Positions 25,291 to 34,995 are shown, numbered from the stretch's first letter. The stretch: DNA of 64,000 nt from Companilactobacillus heilongjiangensis (GCF_000831645.3 NZ_CP012559.1:248001-312000), one strand, 5' to 3'. Numbers and translations: made by a program. The notes: generated by a model from the letters alone, not told the origin.

Positions 25291-27177
25291 ATGCATAAAA
25301 ATAAATCTAATATCTTCTTACATTGTCTGCAAATATTCTTTATTATTCTATCGGCGTTTATTGTCGGTTATCTACTGAACTATTCGCAGACTGGAATCTT
25401 CGAAATGACTAACGGTATTTTGTTCAAAACAAATGTCGTTCCATATTTAATAACGGCCTTGATTTTAACGTTACTGTATTTAGGTGTGTACGGATTGTTT
25501 AATCGCTTTTTCTATGCGACTGCCGTATTTTACGTATTCTTTGCGATTTATATTGTGGCAAATAAATTAAAAGTTATGTACCGCTCAGAGCCAGTGTTAC
25601 CAAGTGATTTGGGATTTCTGTCCAACGCTAAAGAAATGCTCTCAATGATCAGTGGCAAAGTGGTTTTGATTGTCGTTTCCGTCATTTTACTGGTCGTTAC
25701 AGCTTGTGTAATTTTGGAGAAGATTTTCTCGAATAAGTTATGGCGTTTTAACATCGTTACAAGAGTTGTCCTAGTGGTTTTGGCAATTTCAAGTATTGGT
25801 GTCTTTTATAACGTTAATAAAGAGGGCTCAACCATTAATAAGTTGATGACGAAAGCTGGCTACTCTAATTTCACGCCAAATATCAGTATGACGGCCACAA
25901 CTAATGGACCGCTGTTAACCTTTTTAGGCAATATGCATGTCGATATTATGGATCAACCAAGTGGCTATAATAAGACAGCTATGAAAAATCTTGTTACTAA
26001 ATATCAAAATGTTGCTGATAATATTAATCAAGATCGTCCCAATAATAATTTGAGCGACCAAACATTGATCTTTGTTTTGAGTGAAAGTTTTGCTGATCCA
26101 AGTCGAGTACCAAATATTAAAATTAGTTCAGAAGCTGCACCCAAGATTATGAATATCAAAAAGGAAAATACTTCTGGATTGATGCTCAGTTCGGGTTATG
26201 GCGGGGGAACTGCCAATATGGAATACATGACTTTCACCGGCTTGGCATACAATCAATTTTCGAAATCGTTACAATCTCCATATACGCAGCTGGTTACGAA
26301 ACAAGATCACCCAGTCAATATCGTCAATAGTTTCAAGAAGTCGGCGGCCATTCACCCATTCCACGGAAACTTTTACGACCGTCAGACGGTATATCCAAAA
26401 TTTGGTTTCCAAAGTTTTCGCAATATTGATTCTAAAGGAAAACTAGCACTCAAATATACCGATACAATCGGCAATAATCCTTATGTCAGCGATGAAGCCT
26501 CTTACAAAAATACTTTGTGGCAAGTTAATCAAAATAAAGGGGGTCAATTTATAAGTTTGGTCACGATGCAAAATCACATGCCTTATAACGTTATGTATGA
26601 CAATAATCAATTTACCGTAACGAATGGTAAAGGTGCTGAGATTCCACTGCAAGTAGGAAATTATGCTAAAAGTATTAATTTTACTGATAATTCAACCCAA
26701 GATTTCTTGGATAAGTTAGATACAATCAAGAAACCAATTACTGTTGTTTGGTACGGCGACCACTTGCCAGGCTTGTACGCTAAGAATTCAATGAATGATT
26801 ATAACGTCATTCAGCACGAAACAGATTACTTTATATATAGTAATAAATATGCGATTGACCATAATTATGGAACCAAGAAGTTAACTGATTCAACCAAAAT
26901 AACCGATCCAAACGGTTTCATTCCGTTGGCGTTGAAACAGATGAATCAACAAGTAACACCTTACTATGCTCTATTAACAAAGGTTCAAGAGAAGATACCA
27001 GCAATGGCGAAAAACAGTGTTGGAGAGAATGAGAATCTCTATGTGGATTCCAATAGTAAGCAAGTTTCAACAAAGGATTTAACAGAATCACAGAAGAAAT
27101 TGTTGCATGATTACAAACTAGTCCAATACGATTTAACAGTCGGCAAAGATTATAGTAAAGCAACAATTAATAAGTAA
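25291..27177 (+). CDS. LtaS-like phosphoglycerol transferase (sulfatase fold), copy 2
   Basis: 628 residues, paralogous to the gene at 23033 along its whole length and with the same last residues (YSKATINK). It has five N-terminal helices, then the extracellular catalytic domain with LIFVLSESFADPSRVPNIK, SSGYGGGTANMEYMTFTG (Thr nucleophile), HPFHGNFYDR and VWYGDHLPG. A start at 25291 fits AAGGG placed 12 bases upstream, as in copy 1. The two copies are separated by CLR-11 and a terminator, so each has its own transcript. A division of labour (primase and polymerase, or two different polymers) is possible but unproven. Confidence 0.87.
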   Translation: MHKNKSNIFLHCLQIFFIILSAFIVGYLLNYSQTGIFEMTNGILFKTNVVPYLITALILTLLYLGVYGLFNRFFYATAVFYVFFAIYIVANKLKVMYRSEPVLPSDLGFLSNAKEMLSMISGKVVLIVVSVILLVVTACVILEKIFSNKLWRFNIVTRVVLVVLAISSIGVFYNVNKEGSTINKLMTKAGYSNFTPNISMTATTNGPLLTFLGNMHVDIMDQPSGYNKTAMKNLVTKYQNVADNINQDRPNNNLSDQTLIFVLSESFADPSRVPNIKISSEAAPKIMNIKKENTSGLMLSSGYGGGTANMEYMTFTGLAYNQFSKSLQSPYTQLVTKQDHPVNIVNSFKKSAAIHPFHGNFYDRQTVYPKFGFQSFRNIDSKGKLALKYTDTIGNNPYVSDEASYKNTLWQVNQNKGGQFISLVTMQNHMPYNVMYDNNQFTVTNGKGAEIPLQVGNYAKSINFTDNSTQDFLDKLDTIKKPITVVWYGDHLPGLYAKNSMNDYNVIQHETDYFIYSNKYAIDHNYGTKKLTDSTKITDPNGFIPLALKQMNQQVTPYYALLTKVQEKIPAMAKNSVGENENLYVDSNSKQVSTKDLTESQKKLLHDYKLVQYDLTVGKDYSKATINK

Positions 27178-27186
27178 GTAATATTG

Positions 27187-27232
27187 AATAGACTACAGTT
27201 TTTCCATAATAGGATAAACTGTAGTCTATTTA
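27187..27232 (+). terminator. Rho-independent terminator after LtaS-like copy 2
   Basis: AATAGACTACAGTTT pairs with AAACTGTAGTCTATT, then T-rich sequence. Confidence 0.9.
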
Positions 27233-27285
27233 TATACGAAAATGATTCTTAAATATTCTTATTATTATTAATTAAAAAGATAAAT

Positions 27286-27476
27286 TAGTCGGAGGAGCTG
27301 AGAGCGAGTATTCACGTGCAGTGAAAGTGGCGTTACGGCTTTAGCCGTTACACCACCGGGCGAGTTTGGAGACTTACCGGTCTTTGGTAAGGCTTCAAAC
27401 CGAGGTCTGAGACCGTACTTTGGCTCAGGCCAGTCCGCACAGCAGGCGAAATACTCGCTCTCAACTCCGGAGACGG
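27286..27476 (+). repeat. CLR-12, cloverleaf repeat, plus orientation
   Basis: Full-length copy of the GAGCTGAGAGCGAGTATTC subgroup. P1 pairs with ATACTCGCTCTCAACTC. P4 is a strong covariation case: GTCTGAG with CTCAGGC, where most copies have CGAG with CTCG. P2 is ACGGC/GCCGT. It lies 98 bases before the exporter start. Confidence 0.93.
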
Positions 27477-27574
27477 AATAATTTAAGACATGGAAACACT
27501 TACATTTTTTGCGACCCAAAAATGAGAGTACACTGAAGATATTCACTTACAAAAAATGGGGATGACATTAAGTT

Positions 27575-28684
27575 TTGAATTTAAAGGGTTTTCTATACAT
27601 ATTGATACCAACATTCTTGTTCAGCTCAATGGAAATTGCGTTGAAGATTGCTGGAGGACAATTTAATCCAATCGAATTGAATTTCATTAGATTCTTGATT
27701 GGTGGATTGGCTTTGTTACCATTTACTATTCTTTACCTAAAGAAGAATAATGTTCGAATCAACAGATCAGGTTGGGGAAAAATTGCTCTAACTGGATTTG
27801 TTATCGTAGTTTTGAGTATGACACTTTATCAACTATCAATTGGAATGACTAAAGCTTCTGTCATTGCCATCATGTTGAGTGCCAACCCAATTTTCGGTTT
27901 GATCATTGGCTTCGTGTTCCTAAAAGAAAAATTATCCAGAACTAACGTCTTGGCTTTGATCCTAACATTAGTTGGTCTCTTGATTATCATCAATCCATTC
28001 CACCTTTCCGGGGCAATGGGGATCGTCTTAGGTCTTTTGTCATCAATTATCTTTGGTATTTATGGAGTTATGTCACGTGTCTATGGCGGCAAGTTAGGCT
28101 TGAACGGTCTTTCAATGACTTGTTTAGCTTTCTTGTTTGGTGCTACAGAGCTTGGTATTTTAATGGGTATTACTCATATTCCAGCAGTTGCTAACGCTAT
28201 TCCTAGTGGCTTTTCAGAATTTGCTAGAATTCCATATTTCCAAGGTATCAGTCTTCAAACATTGCCATTGATTCTTTACATTTCCGTACTTGTCACTGGT
28301 GTGGCTTTCGGTTTGTACTTCGTATCAATGGAAAAAGTTGGTATTCTACAAGCATCATTGATTTTCCTCGTTAAACCAGCTTTGGCTCCCGTTCTAGCTT
28401 TGTTCGTTCTTGGTGAATCGATGAATGCCAATACTATTTTCGGTATTGTCGTAATCTTACTTGGTTCATTGATCACACTTATGGGCGAAAAGATTGCTTA
28501 CGGAGTTATGGCTATCTTCAGACGTAATAATCCTGAAGCACATCCACAAGTTGACGAATTGGAAGTTGTTAAAGATAAAATTGAAAATAGCGAACTTGCT
28601 AAACGCCGTAAAGCTACGGAAGAGGCTGTTCGTAACTCCTTGGAGGAGAAACGTGAAAGTCGCGAATTACCTTCTGAAGACTAA
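27575..28684 (+). CDS. DMT superfamily (EamA) transporter with long basic-acidic tail
   Basis: 369 residues. Ten hydrophobic segments form two EamA repeats (residues ~1-140 and ~150-305), with the typical NPIELNFIRFLIGGLALLP and ASVIAIMLSANPIFGLIIGF stretches and a second-half ASLIFLVKPALAPVLALFVLGE. About 60 charged residues follow the last helix (ELAKRRKATEEAVRNSLEEK), longer than usual in the family, probably cytoplasmic. The substrate is unknown (metabolite or amino acid export). It starts with TTG at 27575; GGGGA lies 13 bases upstream, a rather long spacing, so the start is less sure than the frame. Confidence 0.85.
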   Translation: MNLKGFLYILIPTFLFSSMEIALKIAGGQFNPIELNFIRFLIGGLALLPFTILYLKKNNVRINRSGWGKIALTGFVIVVLSMTLYQLSIGMTKASVIAIMLSANPIFGLIIGFVFLKEKLSRTNVLALILTLVGLLIIINPFHLSGAMGIVLGLLSSIIFGIYGVMSRVYGGKLGLNGLSMTCLAFLFGATELGILMGITHIPAVANAIPSGFSEFARIPYFQGISLQTLPLILYISVLVTGVAFGLYFVSMEKVGILQASLIFLVKPALAPVLALFVLGESMNANTIFGIVVILLGSLITLMGEKIAYGVMAIFRRNNPEAHPQVDELEVVKDKIENSELAKRRKATEEAVRNSLEEKRESRELPSED

Positions 28685-28690
28685 AATATA

Positions 28691-28731
28691 AAAATAAGAT
28701 TATGCTAATTATGCATAATCTTATTTTTTTT
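28691..28731 (+). terminator. Rho-independent terminator after the DMT gene
   Basis: AATAAGATTATG pairs with CATAATCTTATT, followed by TTTTTT. Confidence 0.9.
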
Positions 28732-28801
28732 GTTTTCATTGAGCTATTATAAAGGTAACGGTTTCAAAACAACCCGATTGTAATGAGGAGGTGCGTTGCT
28801 A

Positions 28802-29722
28802 ATGGAGAATTTGATTAGAATTGGTAACACAGATGTGACAAGTAAGAAAATCGGCCTTGGTACTAACAAGGTTGGAGGACATAATCTCTTCCCGAATTTG
28901 AAAGATGAGGACGGTTATGCAGTCGTTAAAGAAGCAATTGAGAGTGGCATTACGACTTTGGATACGGCTTACATGTATGGCTTGGGGCGTTCCGAAGAGA
29001 TTATTGGTGATGTGATTCAAAACTATGATCGGAGTAAGTTAGTGATTGCCACTAAGGCTGCTCAAGATGCAAACAATGATTTAAAGAATAATAATGATCC
29101 AAAATTTTTAAAGAATGCTGTTGATGAGGCTTTAAAACGTCTCAAGACAGATTATATTGATATCTTTTACATTCATTTTCCAGATGAACAAACACCAAAG
29201 AATGAGGCTGTCGCTGCTTTGAATGAACTTAAGCAAGCTGGCAAAATCAAGGCCATTGGTGTTTCGAATTTCTCATTGGCTCAAATTAAGGAAGCTAATA
29301 AGGATGGTTTGGTCGACATCGTTGAGGATAATTACAGTCTGCTACATCGGGATGCAGAAAAGGAATTGTTCCCATACTTGCGTCAAAATAATATTTCATT
29401 TGTACCATATTTCCCATTAGCATCAGGTTTGTTGACGGGAAAGTACAGTGCGGCTGATGCTAAAAAATTTAGTCAGTATACACCGGCACAATTCAATCAA
29501 GTGTTGGCAGCGATTGACCAAGTTCGCAAGTTGGCTAAAAAGTACGATGCTACCGTTGCACAAGTTATCTTGGCTTGGTACATGAAGAACCCTGATATTT
29601 CGATCGTTATACCAGGAGCTAGAAAACCAGCACAAGTTGAACAAAATGTTAACGCATTAAACGTGGATCTAGGAAATACCGACTATCATGCAATTGACGA
29701 AGCATTTTCCGATTTCGAATAG
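28802..29722 (+). CDS. Aldo/keto reductase
   Basis: 306 residues, a TIM-barrel oxidoreductase using NADPH. The catalytic tetrad is visible: Asp and Tyr in TLDTAYMYGLGRSEE, Lys in LVIATKAAQ and His in IDIFYIHFPDE. KIKAIGVSNFSLAQI and VIPGARKPAQVEQN are the family signatures that line the cofactor site. Substrate unknown; the plant/fungal Kv-beta-like and YccK/IolS branches are possible. The ATG at 28802 lies 9 bases after GAGGAGGTG; the in-frame TTG at 28796 is closer than needed. A Rossmann protein follows after 28 bases, so the two form an operon. Confidence 0.9.
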   Translation: MENLIRIGNTDVTSKKIGLGTNKVGGHNLFPNLKDEDGYAVVKEAIESGITTLDTAYMYGLGRSEEIIGDVIQNYDRSKLVIATKAAQDANNDLKNNNDPKFLKNAVDEALKRLKTDYIDIFYIHFPDEQTPKNEAVAALNELKQAGKIKAIGVSNFSLAQIKEANKDGLVDIVEDNYSLLHRDAEKELFPYLRQNNISFVPYFPLASGLLTGKYSAADAKKFSQYTPAQFNQVLAAIDQVRKLAKKYDATVAQVILAWYMKNPDISIVIPGARKPAQVEQNVNALNVDLGNTDYHAIDEAFSDFE

Positions 29723-29750
29723 AACTTAGAATAAGGGAGAAATAGTAATT

Positions 29751-30359
29751 ATGGCAAAAAAAGTAGTAATCTTTGGTGCAAATGGATTTGTTGGTAGTGA
29801 GTTTGCCAAGGCATTTATCGAAAATGGAGATTCAGTAACTAGCGTTTCCAGAACAGGTGAGCCACTAGGCAATGATGCATGGCACAAACAAGTTGATTGG
29901 AAAATCGGCAATGCTTTGTCAAAGGGATTCTGGAGTGAAAATTTGAAAGACGCTGACGTTGTAGTAGATACAATTGGTGAATATAAGGAACAACCAAACG
30001 AGAATTTAACTTTCGAAAAAGTTAATTATCAAAGTGCTTTGAATATTGCGGACGCTGCTGAAGCAAATAAAGTTCCCGTCTTCGTTTATATTTCAGCCGA
30101 AGACATTCCTGGAGCTAACAAGCGTTATATCCAAACCAAACGTGATGCTGAAGATAACTTGAACAAACGCAGTTTCAGAACAGTTGTCATCCGTCCAACA
30201 ACCATGGTAACAAGTGATGATAAAGTTGATGCAAGCGAGAAGTATCACAGTATTACAGTTGATATGGTAGCTTTAGTCGGAATTGATGCTGTAGAAAACT
30301 CTAAGAAGAACGTTACATTAGGAATTGAAGAATTAGATAACGATGAAGTAAATGAATAG
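29751..30359 (+). CDS. NAD(P)-binding Rossmann-fold (atypical SDR/NmrA-like) protein
   Basis: 202 residues. VVIFGANGFVGSEFAKAFIENG is the glycine-rich nucleotide loop of atypical short-chain dehydrogenases, ADVVVDTIGEYKEQPNENLTF is the next segment, and VYISAEDIPGANKRYIQTKRDAE carries a YxxxK-like element (RYIQTK). The RTVVIRPTTMV segment matches NmrA/YwnB-like proteins. It is shorter than full SDR enzymes, so it may be a redox sensor or small oxidoreductase. GGGAGA precedes the ATG. It shares a transcript with the aldo/keto reductase, which hints at a linked carbonyl detoxification job (inference). Confidence 0.8.
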   Translation: MAKKVVIFGANGFVGSEFAKAFIENGDSVTSVSRTGEPLGNDAWHKQVDWKIGNALSKGFWSENLKDADVVVDTIGEYKEQPNENLTFEKVNYQSALNIADAAEANKVPVFVYISAEDIPGANKRYIQTKRDAEDNLNKRSFRTVVIRPTTMVTSDDKVDASEKYHSITVDMVALVGIDAVENSKKNVTLGIEELDNDEVNE

Positions 30360-30370
30360 ATTTTGAAAGC

Positions 30371-30399
30371 GGGTATCTCATAATTGAGATGCCTTTTTT
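30371..30399 (+). terminator. Rho-independent terminator of the reductase operon
   Basis: GGTATCTCA pairs with TGAGATGCC, followed by TTTTTT. CLR-13 begins 5 bases after it. Confidence 0.9.
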
Positions 30400-30403
30400 A
30401 TTT

Positions 30404-30586
30404 GGTCCGCTCCGGTCGTCAGTAATATAGTCCTGTTATGGGACTGGCTCGAGCCAGAGAGCGGTCTCGACCCTCGATTTTGAGCTTCGCAAAGTGCGCG
30501 AATCTCAAAATTCGTCCTGTGGTGTAACGGCTAAAGCCGTAACGCCACCTTCACAGCTGGACTATATTACTGACGACCTCCGCTTA
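30404..30586 (-). repeat. CLR-13, cloverleaf repeat, minus orientation
   Basis: Full-length copy. P1 pairs GGTCGTCAGTAATATAGTCC with GGACTATATTACTGACGACC exactly over 20 bases. P3 has TTTTGAG/CTCAAAA arms with a GCG/CGC tip. P2 is ACGGC/GCCGT. It pairs with CLR-14. Confidence 0.93.
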
Positions 30587-30748
30587 TGGTATTGCTTTAA
30601 TTTCTTTGTTTTCGAATTAACTTGGGTTCTAAATGGAATAATGACCAGTTCCAAATTTATGTCCTGCTTGTTTAGTGCTTAAAGCAATTTTTGATATTGG
30701 TTGTCATTATATATAGTCAGTATCATTTAACAAATGGTAAAAGACAGA

Positions 30749-30940
30749 TTAGTCGGAAGAGCTGAGAGCGAGTATCACATGCTGTGGGTGTGGCGTTACG
30801 GCTTTAGCCGTTACACCACCGGGCGAGTTTGGAGACTTTCCGAACTTTGGTAAGGCTTCAAACCGAGGTACGAGACCGCACCCCAGGTTCGGACCGGTCC
30901 GCATAGCAGGCGAATACTCGCTCTCAGCTCTGGAGACGGC
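30749..30940 (+). repeat. CLR-14, cloverleaf repeat, plus orientation
   Basis: Full-length, GAGCTGAGAGCGAGTAT subgroup, P1 closed by ATACTCGCTCTCAGCTC. P4 is partly decayed (GCACCCCAGGTTCGG replaces the usual loop). The right end is 106 bases before the permease start. Confidence 0.92.
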
Positions 30941-31046
30941 AAATAAAATCAGAAGTAAGTGTTTTCATCCCTATTGTTGTAATTTAATAAGTTGTAAAAT
31001 ATAAACTTGTGTTTTATATATAAATATTTTATCGGGGAGATTATTT

Positions 31047-32669
31047 ATGGAAGATTTGGAACCAAAAAAGAGCTATATTAGTTGGCCAATTCTTGCCTTA
31101 ATGGATTTTGTTACCGTAATCGGTTTTGATGATTTAACGTATAACTTTCAAAACCAAGGTATGGGTGTTATTACTTCATGGATTATCATGCTATTTTTAT
31201 ATGTTATCCCATATTCATTAATGGTTGGTCAATTAGGATCAGTTTTCAATCACGAAGGTGGTGGGCTGACTTCATGGGTCCGCGGAACTAGTGGGGAGTT
31301 TTTAGGATATTTTACTGCGTGGACTTACTGGGCAGCGTCAATTCCTTACGTTGTTGATACAGCCAACTCAATTGTTGTTGGTTTAGGCTGGGCTTATTAT
31401 GGTAATGCTCATTTACAAAGCCATATGTCGAACGGCTGGTTTGCCTTTTGGACTTTAATAACTTTTATCGTCTTTATTTTTGTTCAGTCTCGTTTCAAAC
31501 GTTCACTGGAAGTATTGAGTACGATTGGTGGAATTGCGATGTTCGGAATGACCGTATTATTCGTTCTGATGACATTCACTGCTTTATCAATGGGCGGTCA
31601 CATCGCAACGCAACCAATGAATATTCATACAATTGTTCCGAAATTTGATTTACATTATTTAACAACTATCGGTTTATTGATTTATGCCGTTAATGGTGCT
31701 GAATTGATTGCACCGTTCGTTACGAAAATGCGCCATCCAAAACGTGAATTTCCTAAAGCTATGATTATGTTAGCCGTTATGACGGCCTTTTTAACTATCT
31801 TTGGATCATTCTCATTGGGTGTATTCTTTGACGCTTATCATTTACCAAATGATTTGAAAATGAATGGTTCATACTATGCATTCCAAGCCTTGGGTGAACA
31901 ATATCATCTAGGTAATTTGTTAATGTATATCTTTGCTTGGACAGAAGTTTTCTATTTAGCAGCGTTGTTGGCAGTCTTGTTGGATGCGATGACAAGAATG
32001 TTGATTTCAGATACTGGTGCTAAATATATGCCAAAAGTTTTGCGTAAAACCAATGGTAATGGATTGCCAGTTAATGGTTACTTATTAACTTGTGGTTTGA
32101 GTGCATTCATCATGTTACTGGGTATTTTCTTGCCAAGTATGAATGATATTTTCAACTGGCTATTAAACTTGAACGGAATCATTTCGCCAGGTGTTACTTG
32201 CTGGATTTTCTTTGCATTTATTAAAATTCGTCAAGATAGTAAGAAGTTCCCATCTGATTATGTTTATATCAAAAATGATAAATTGGCATTGTCAGTTGGT
32301 TGGTGGTGCTTAATTATCACTGCCGTAGCGACAATTTTTGGTATCGGACCTCAAGATGTTACCTTTGGTGGATCAACTTGGTGGTACGAATTAATTATTA
32401 ACTTTGTATCTCTGATTGTCTTGATTGGATTAGGGGCATTGTTGCCATACGTTACTCGTCGTGAGACACGTAGTACAACAGGTTCAGCGTTTACACGTCT
32501 ACAATGGACTGGTATCTTAGCTGCATTGTTCTTAACAATTGTTGGTGATTTATACTTGGGTGGTTCTAATTACGAGCACAACATCGTTTCAATTGTTATG
32601 TTAAGTATTTTGGGAATTGCACTTGTAATTGCATTTGGCTGGAAAGAATATAATTTAGCTGAAAAATAA
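31047..32669 (+). CDS. APC-family amino acid permease, copy 1
   Basis: 540 residues with about 12-14 membrane helices. The N-terminus SWPILALMDFVTVIGFDDL and the motif EGGGLTSWVRGTSGEFLGYFTAWTYW are characteristic of the glutamate:GABA antiporter-like branch of the APC superfamily. The unwound helix-6 region is visible as LIYAVNGAELIAPFV. Substrate cannot be named. GGGGAGA precedes the ATG. The paralogue is 587 bases downstream, separated by CLR-15, a terminator and a promoter region, so the two are separately transcribed. Confidence 0.87.
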   Translation: MEDLEPKKSYISWPILALMDFVTVIGFDDLTYNFQNQGMGVITSWIIMLFLYVIPYSLMVGQLGSVFNHEGGGLTSWVRGTSGEFLGYFTAWTYWAASIPYVVDTANSIVVGLGWAYYGNAHLQSHMSNGWFAFWTLITFIVFIFVQSRFKRSLEVLSTIGGIAMFGMTVLFVLMTFTALSMGGHIATQPMNIHTIVPKFDLHYLTTIGLLIYAVNGAELIAPFVTKMRHPKREFPKAMIMLAVMTAFLTIFGSFSLGVFFDAYHLPNDLKMNGSYYAFQALGEQYHLGNLLMYIFAWTEVFYLAALLAVLLDAMTRMLISDTGAKYMPKVLRKTNGNGLPVNGYLLTCGLSAFIMLLGIFLPSMNDIFNWLLNLNGIISPGVTCWIFFAFIKIRQDSKKFPSDYVYIKNDKLALSVGWWCLIITAVATIFGIGPQDVTFGGSTWWYELIINFVSLIVLIGLGALLPYVTRRETRSTTGSAFTRLQWTGILAALFLTIVGDLYLGGSNYEHNIVSIVMLSILGIALVIAFGWKEYNLAEK

Positions 32670-32686
32670 TTTGTTTTTTTAGGTAT

Positions 32687-32871
32687 GCCGCCGAAGGTGA
32701 TCAGTAATGTAGTTCTGCTATGGGGACCGGCCCGAGCCAAAGAGCGGTCTCGAACCTCGATTTGAAGACTTACTAAAGTTCGGTAAGTCTCCAAACTCGT
32801 CCCGTGGTGTAATGGCTAAAGCCATAACGCCACCTCCATTGCAGACTGCATTACTGAACACCTCCGGCTAG
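32687..32871 (-). repeat. CLR-15, cloverleaf repeat in a 3' UTR
   Basis: Full-length copy, 17 bases after the permease stop and upstream of its terminator at 32947. P1 pairs GTGATCAGTAATGTAGT with ACTGCATTACTGAACAC, with two mismatches. P3 arms are GACTTAC with GTAAGTC. Confidence 0.92.
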
Positions 32872-32946
32872 GATATTAGTTTGACTTATATGTAGTTGAA
32901 TATTTCAAGCTGAATAATTTGATAAATTAAATTTAATAGAATTCAA

Positions 32947-32987
32947 AAAGAACGTGGTAAATTAACTTTTATCACGTTCTTTTTTTA
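32947..32987 (+). terminator. Rho-independent terminator after CLR-15
   Basis: AAAGAACGTG and TAA pair with TTA and CACGTTCTTT, then TTTTT. It closes the first permease transcript. Confidence 0.9.
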
Positions 32988-33125
32988 ATGGTATCGTCAA
33001 GAAAAGGTTACATAAAATATTTCTGTATGCTAGCTAGTTTTTTTATGGTAAAATATTTCGAGTTGCTTAACTTTCCATAATGTATACCAAAAGGTCAATC
33101 TTTGCGATTGCGGTCATGTCGGGGA

Positions 33126-33139
33126 AGTAAGCGCTTAAT
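33126..33139 (+). promoter_or_regulatory. cre-like (CcpA) palindrome upstream of permease copy 2
   Basis: AGTAAGCGCTTAAT is a near palindrome that matches the core of catabolite-responsive elements (TGWAANCGNTNWCA) except in the last two bases. It lies 118 bases before the permease start, in a 270-base leader that otherwise holds only a small CAATC/GATTG hairpin. Confidence 0.4.
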
Positions 33140-33256
33140 TTTTTTGATATTTTTAAATCATTTTTCTACTATTTATTTTTAAATATTGTATATTTGAAGT
33201 AACCGTTAGGTGAATAAATTTGGAAGAATGATTTATTTTCACTTGAGGAAAACGCC

Positions 33257-34885
33257 ATGACAGAATTAGATACAAAGAAGAAGTATATCAGCTGGCCAGT
33301 GTTGGCCCTGATGGATTTTGTGACAGTTGTTGGGTTCGATGACCTGACTTACAACTTCCAAAACCAAGGTATGGGCGTTATAACGTCCTGGATCATTATG
33401 ATTCTCCTTTATGTTATTCCGTACTCGTTGATGGTGGGCCAGTTGGGGTCCACGTTCGATGACGACGGTGGTGGATTAACATCTTGGGTAAGAGAAACTA
33501 GTGGAGAGTTCTTAGGCTATTTCGCAGCTTGGACGTATTGGGCTGCCTCGATTCCTTATGTTGTAGATACCGCAAATACTATCGCGGTAGCATTGGGATG
33601 GGTCGTTAACGGTAACGCTAAGCTACAGACACAGATGTCAAACAGTCATTTCGCACTATTTACATTGTTGATCTTTATCTTTTTCATAATCATCCAATCC
33701 CGTTTCGAGCGATCGCTTGAAATATTGAGTACTATTGGTGGAATCGCCATGTTTGGGATGACGGTCTTATTCGTTTTGATGACCGTAACAGCTCTTTCGA
33801 TGGGTGGTCATATTGCGACCAAGCCGTTGACCGTCCACACGATTGTACCAACATTTAATTTGCATTATCTGACGACTTTAGGATTTTTGATCTTTGCCAT
33901 TAATGGTGCTGAAAGAATTGCGCCATTTGTAACGAAGATGCGTAATCCTAATCGTGACTTTCCTAAAGCCATGATTATGTTGTCTATAATGACTGGATTC
34001 TTAACGATTTTTGGATCATTCTCATTAGGTGTCTTTTTCAACGCCTATCATTTGCCAGATGATTTGAAAATCAACGGATCCTATTATGCGTTCCAAGCTT
34101 TAGGCGAGCGATTCCATATGGGAAATACGCTGATGTATTTCTTTGCCTTTACCGAAATTTTCTACTTAGCTGCTTTGTTGGCCGTCTTGTTAAATGCGAT
34201 GACGAGAATGTTGATTTCTGATACAGGTAATAAATATATGCCAAAGTTTTTGCGCAAAACTAATTCCGCAGGATTACCTATCAATGGGTATTTATTAACA
34301 GTTGGTTTGAGTGCCTTTATCATGTTCTTAGGTATTTTGTTGCCAAACATGAAAGATATCTTCAACTGGCTGCTAAACTTGAACGGAATTATTTCACCCG
34401 GTGTAACTTGTTGGATCTTCTGGTCCTTTATTAAAGTCAGATGGCATGATGACAAGTTCAGTTCGGGATACGTTTATATTAAAAATAAAAAATTATCATT
34501 AATTGTCGGTTGGTGGTGTTTGTTACTCACAGGAGTAGCTACAGTCGCTGCCGTAGGGCCACAAGATGTCCCATTCGGTTCATCAATGTGGTGGTATGAA
34601 TTGGTTATTAATTTTGTAGCCATTATTGTTTTAATTGGATTAGGTTTTGTATTACCATATATTACGAAGAGAGAAAGACGGAGCCAAACTGGGACAGCCT
34701 TTACAAGAGTTCAACGCGTTGGAATCTGGGTAGCCGTGATGGCAACTTTACTAGGCGATTTGTATTTAGGCGATACCAATTTCGGCCGTAATATTGGTTA
34801 TATTATTTTATTGACAGCTGCGGGCCTTGTGCTAGTAATAGCGATGGGTTGGCGTGAACATGATTTGAAGGAAAGTCTTGAATAA
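33257..34885 (+). CDS. APC-family amino acid permease, copy 2
   Basis: 542 residues, collinear with the permease at 31047: YISWPVLALMDFVTVVGFDDL, DDGGGLTSWVRETSGEFLGYF, LIFAINGAERIAPFV. The helix-6 region reads GAER where copy 1 has GAEL, a difference in the probable substrate site that may alter specificity. It likewise has about 12-14 helices and ends in a short charged tail. GAGGAA lies 10 bases before the ATG. The leader has a cre-like site, so sugar-dependent control is possible. A terminator overlaps its stop codon. Confidence 0.87.
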   Translation: MTELDTKKKYISWPVLALMDFVTVVGFDDLTYNFQNQGMGVITSWIIMILLYVIPYSLMVGQLGSTFDDDGGGLTSWVRETSGEFLGYFAAWTYWAASIPYVVDTANTIAVALGWVVNGNAKLQTQMSNSHFALFTLLIFIFFIIIQSRFERSLEILSTIGGIAMFGMTVLFVLMTVTALSMGGHIATKPLTVHTIVPTFNLHYLTTLGFLIFAINGAERIAPFVTKMRNPNRDFPKAMIMLSIMTGFLTIFGSFSLGVFFNAYHLPDDLKINGSYYAFQALGERFHMGNTLMYFFAFTEIFYLAALLAVLLNAMTRMLISDTGNKYMPKFLRKTNSAGLPINGYLLTVGLSAFIMFLGILLPNMKDIFNWLLNLNGIISPGVTCWIFWSFIKVRWHDDKFSSGYVYIKNKKLSLIVGWWCLLLTGVATVAAVGPQDVPFGSSMWWYELVINFVAIIVLIGLGFVLPYITKRERRSQTGTAFTRVQRVGIWVAVMATLLGDLYLGDTNFGRNIGYIILLTAAGLVLVIAMGWREHDLKESLE

Positions 34886-34904
34886 AGTATTCAGGGCTTT
34901 TTTT
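34873..34904 (+). terminator. Rho-independent terminator overlapping the permease stop
   Basis: AGTCTTGAATA pairs with TATTCAGGGCT (with G-U pairs), then TTTTTT. The stop codon lies inside the stem. Confidence 0.85.
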
Positions 34905-34909
34905 GCTTT

Positions 34910-34995
34910 CCGTCTCCAGGACAGAGAATATTCGTTATTTGAAATTTTATGGTTTTGAAAGCTTCAAGTTGGGTTCGAATTTACACCTTTTGATC
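34910..34995 (-). repeat. CLR-16, degenerate remnant
   Basis: Begins like a right end (CCGTCTCCAGGACAGAGAATATTC) and then loses similarity, with a vague AAGCTTCAAG and GGGTTCGAA echo of P3 and P4. It sits after the permease terminator, minus orientation, facing CLR-17. Confidence 0.55.
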
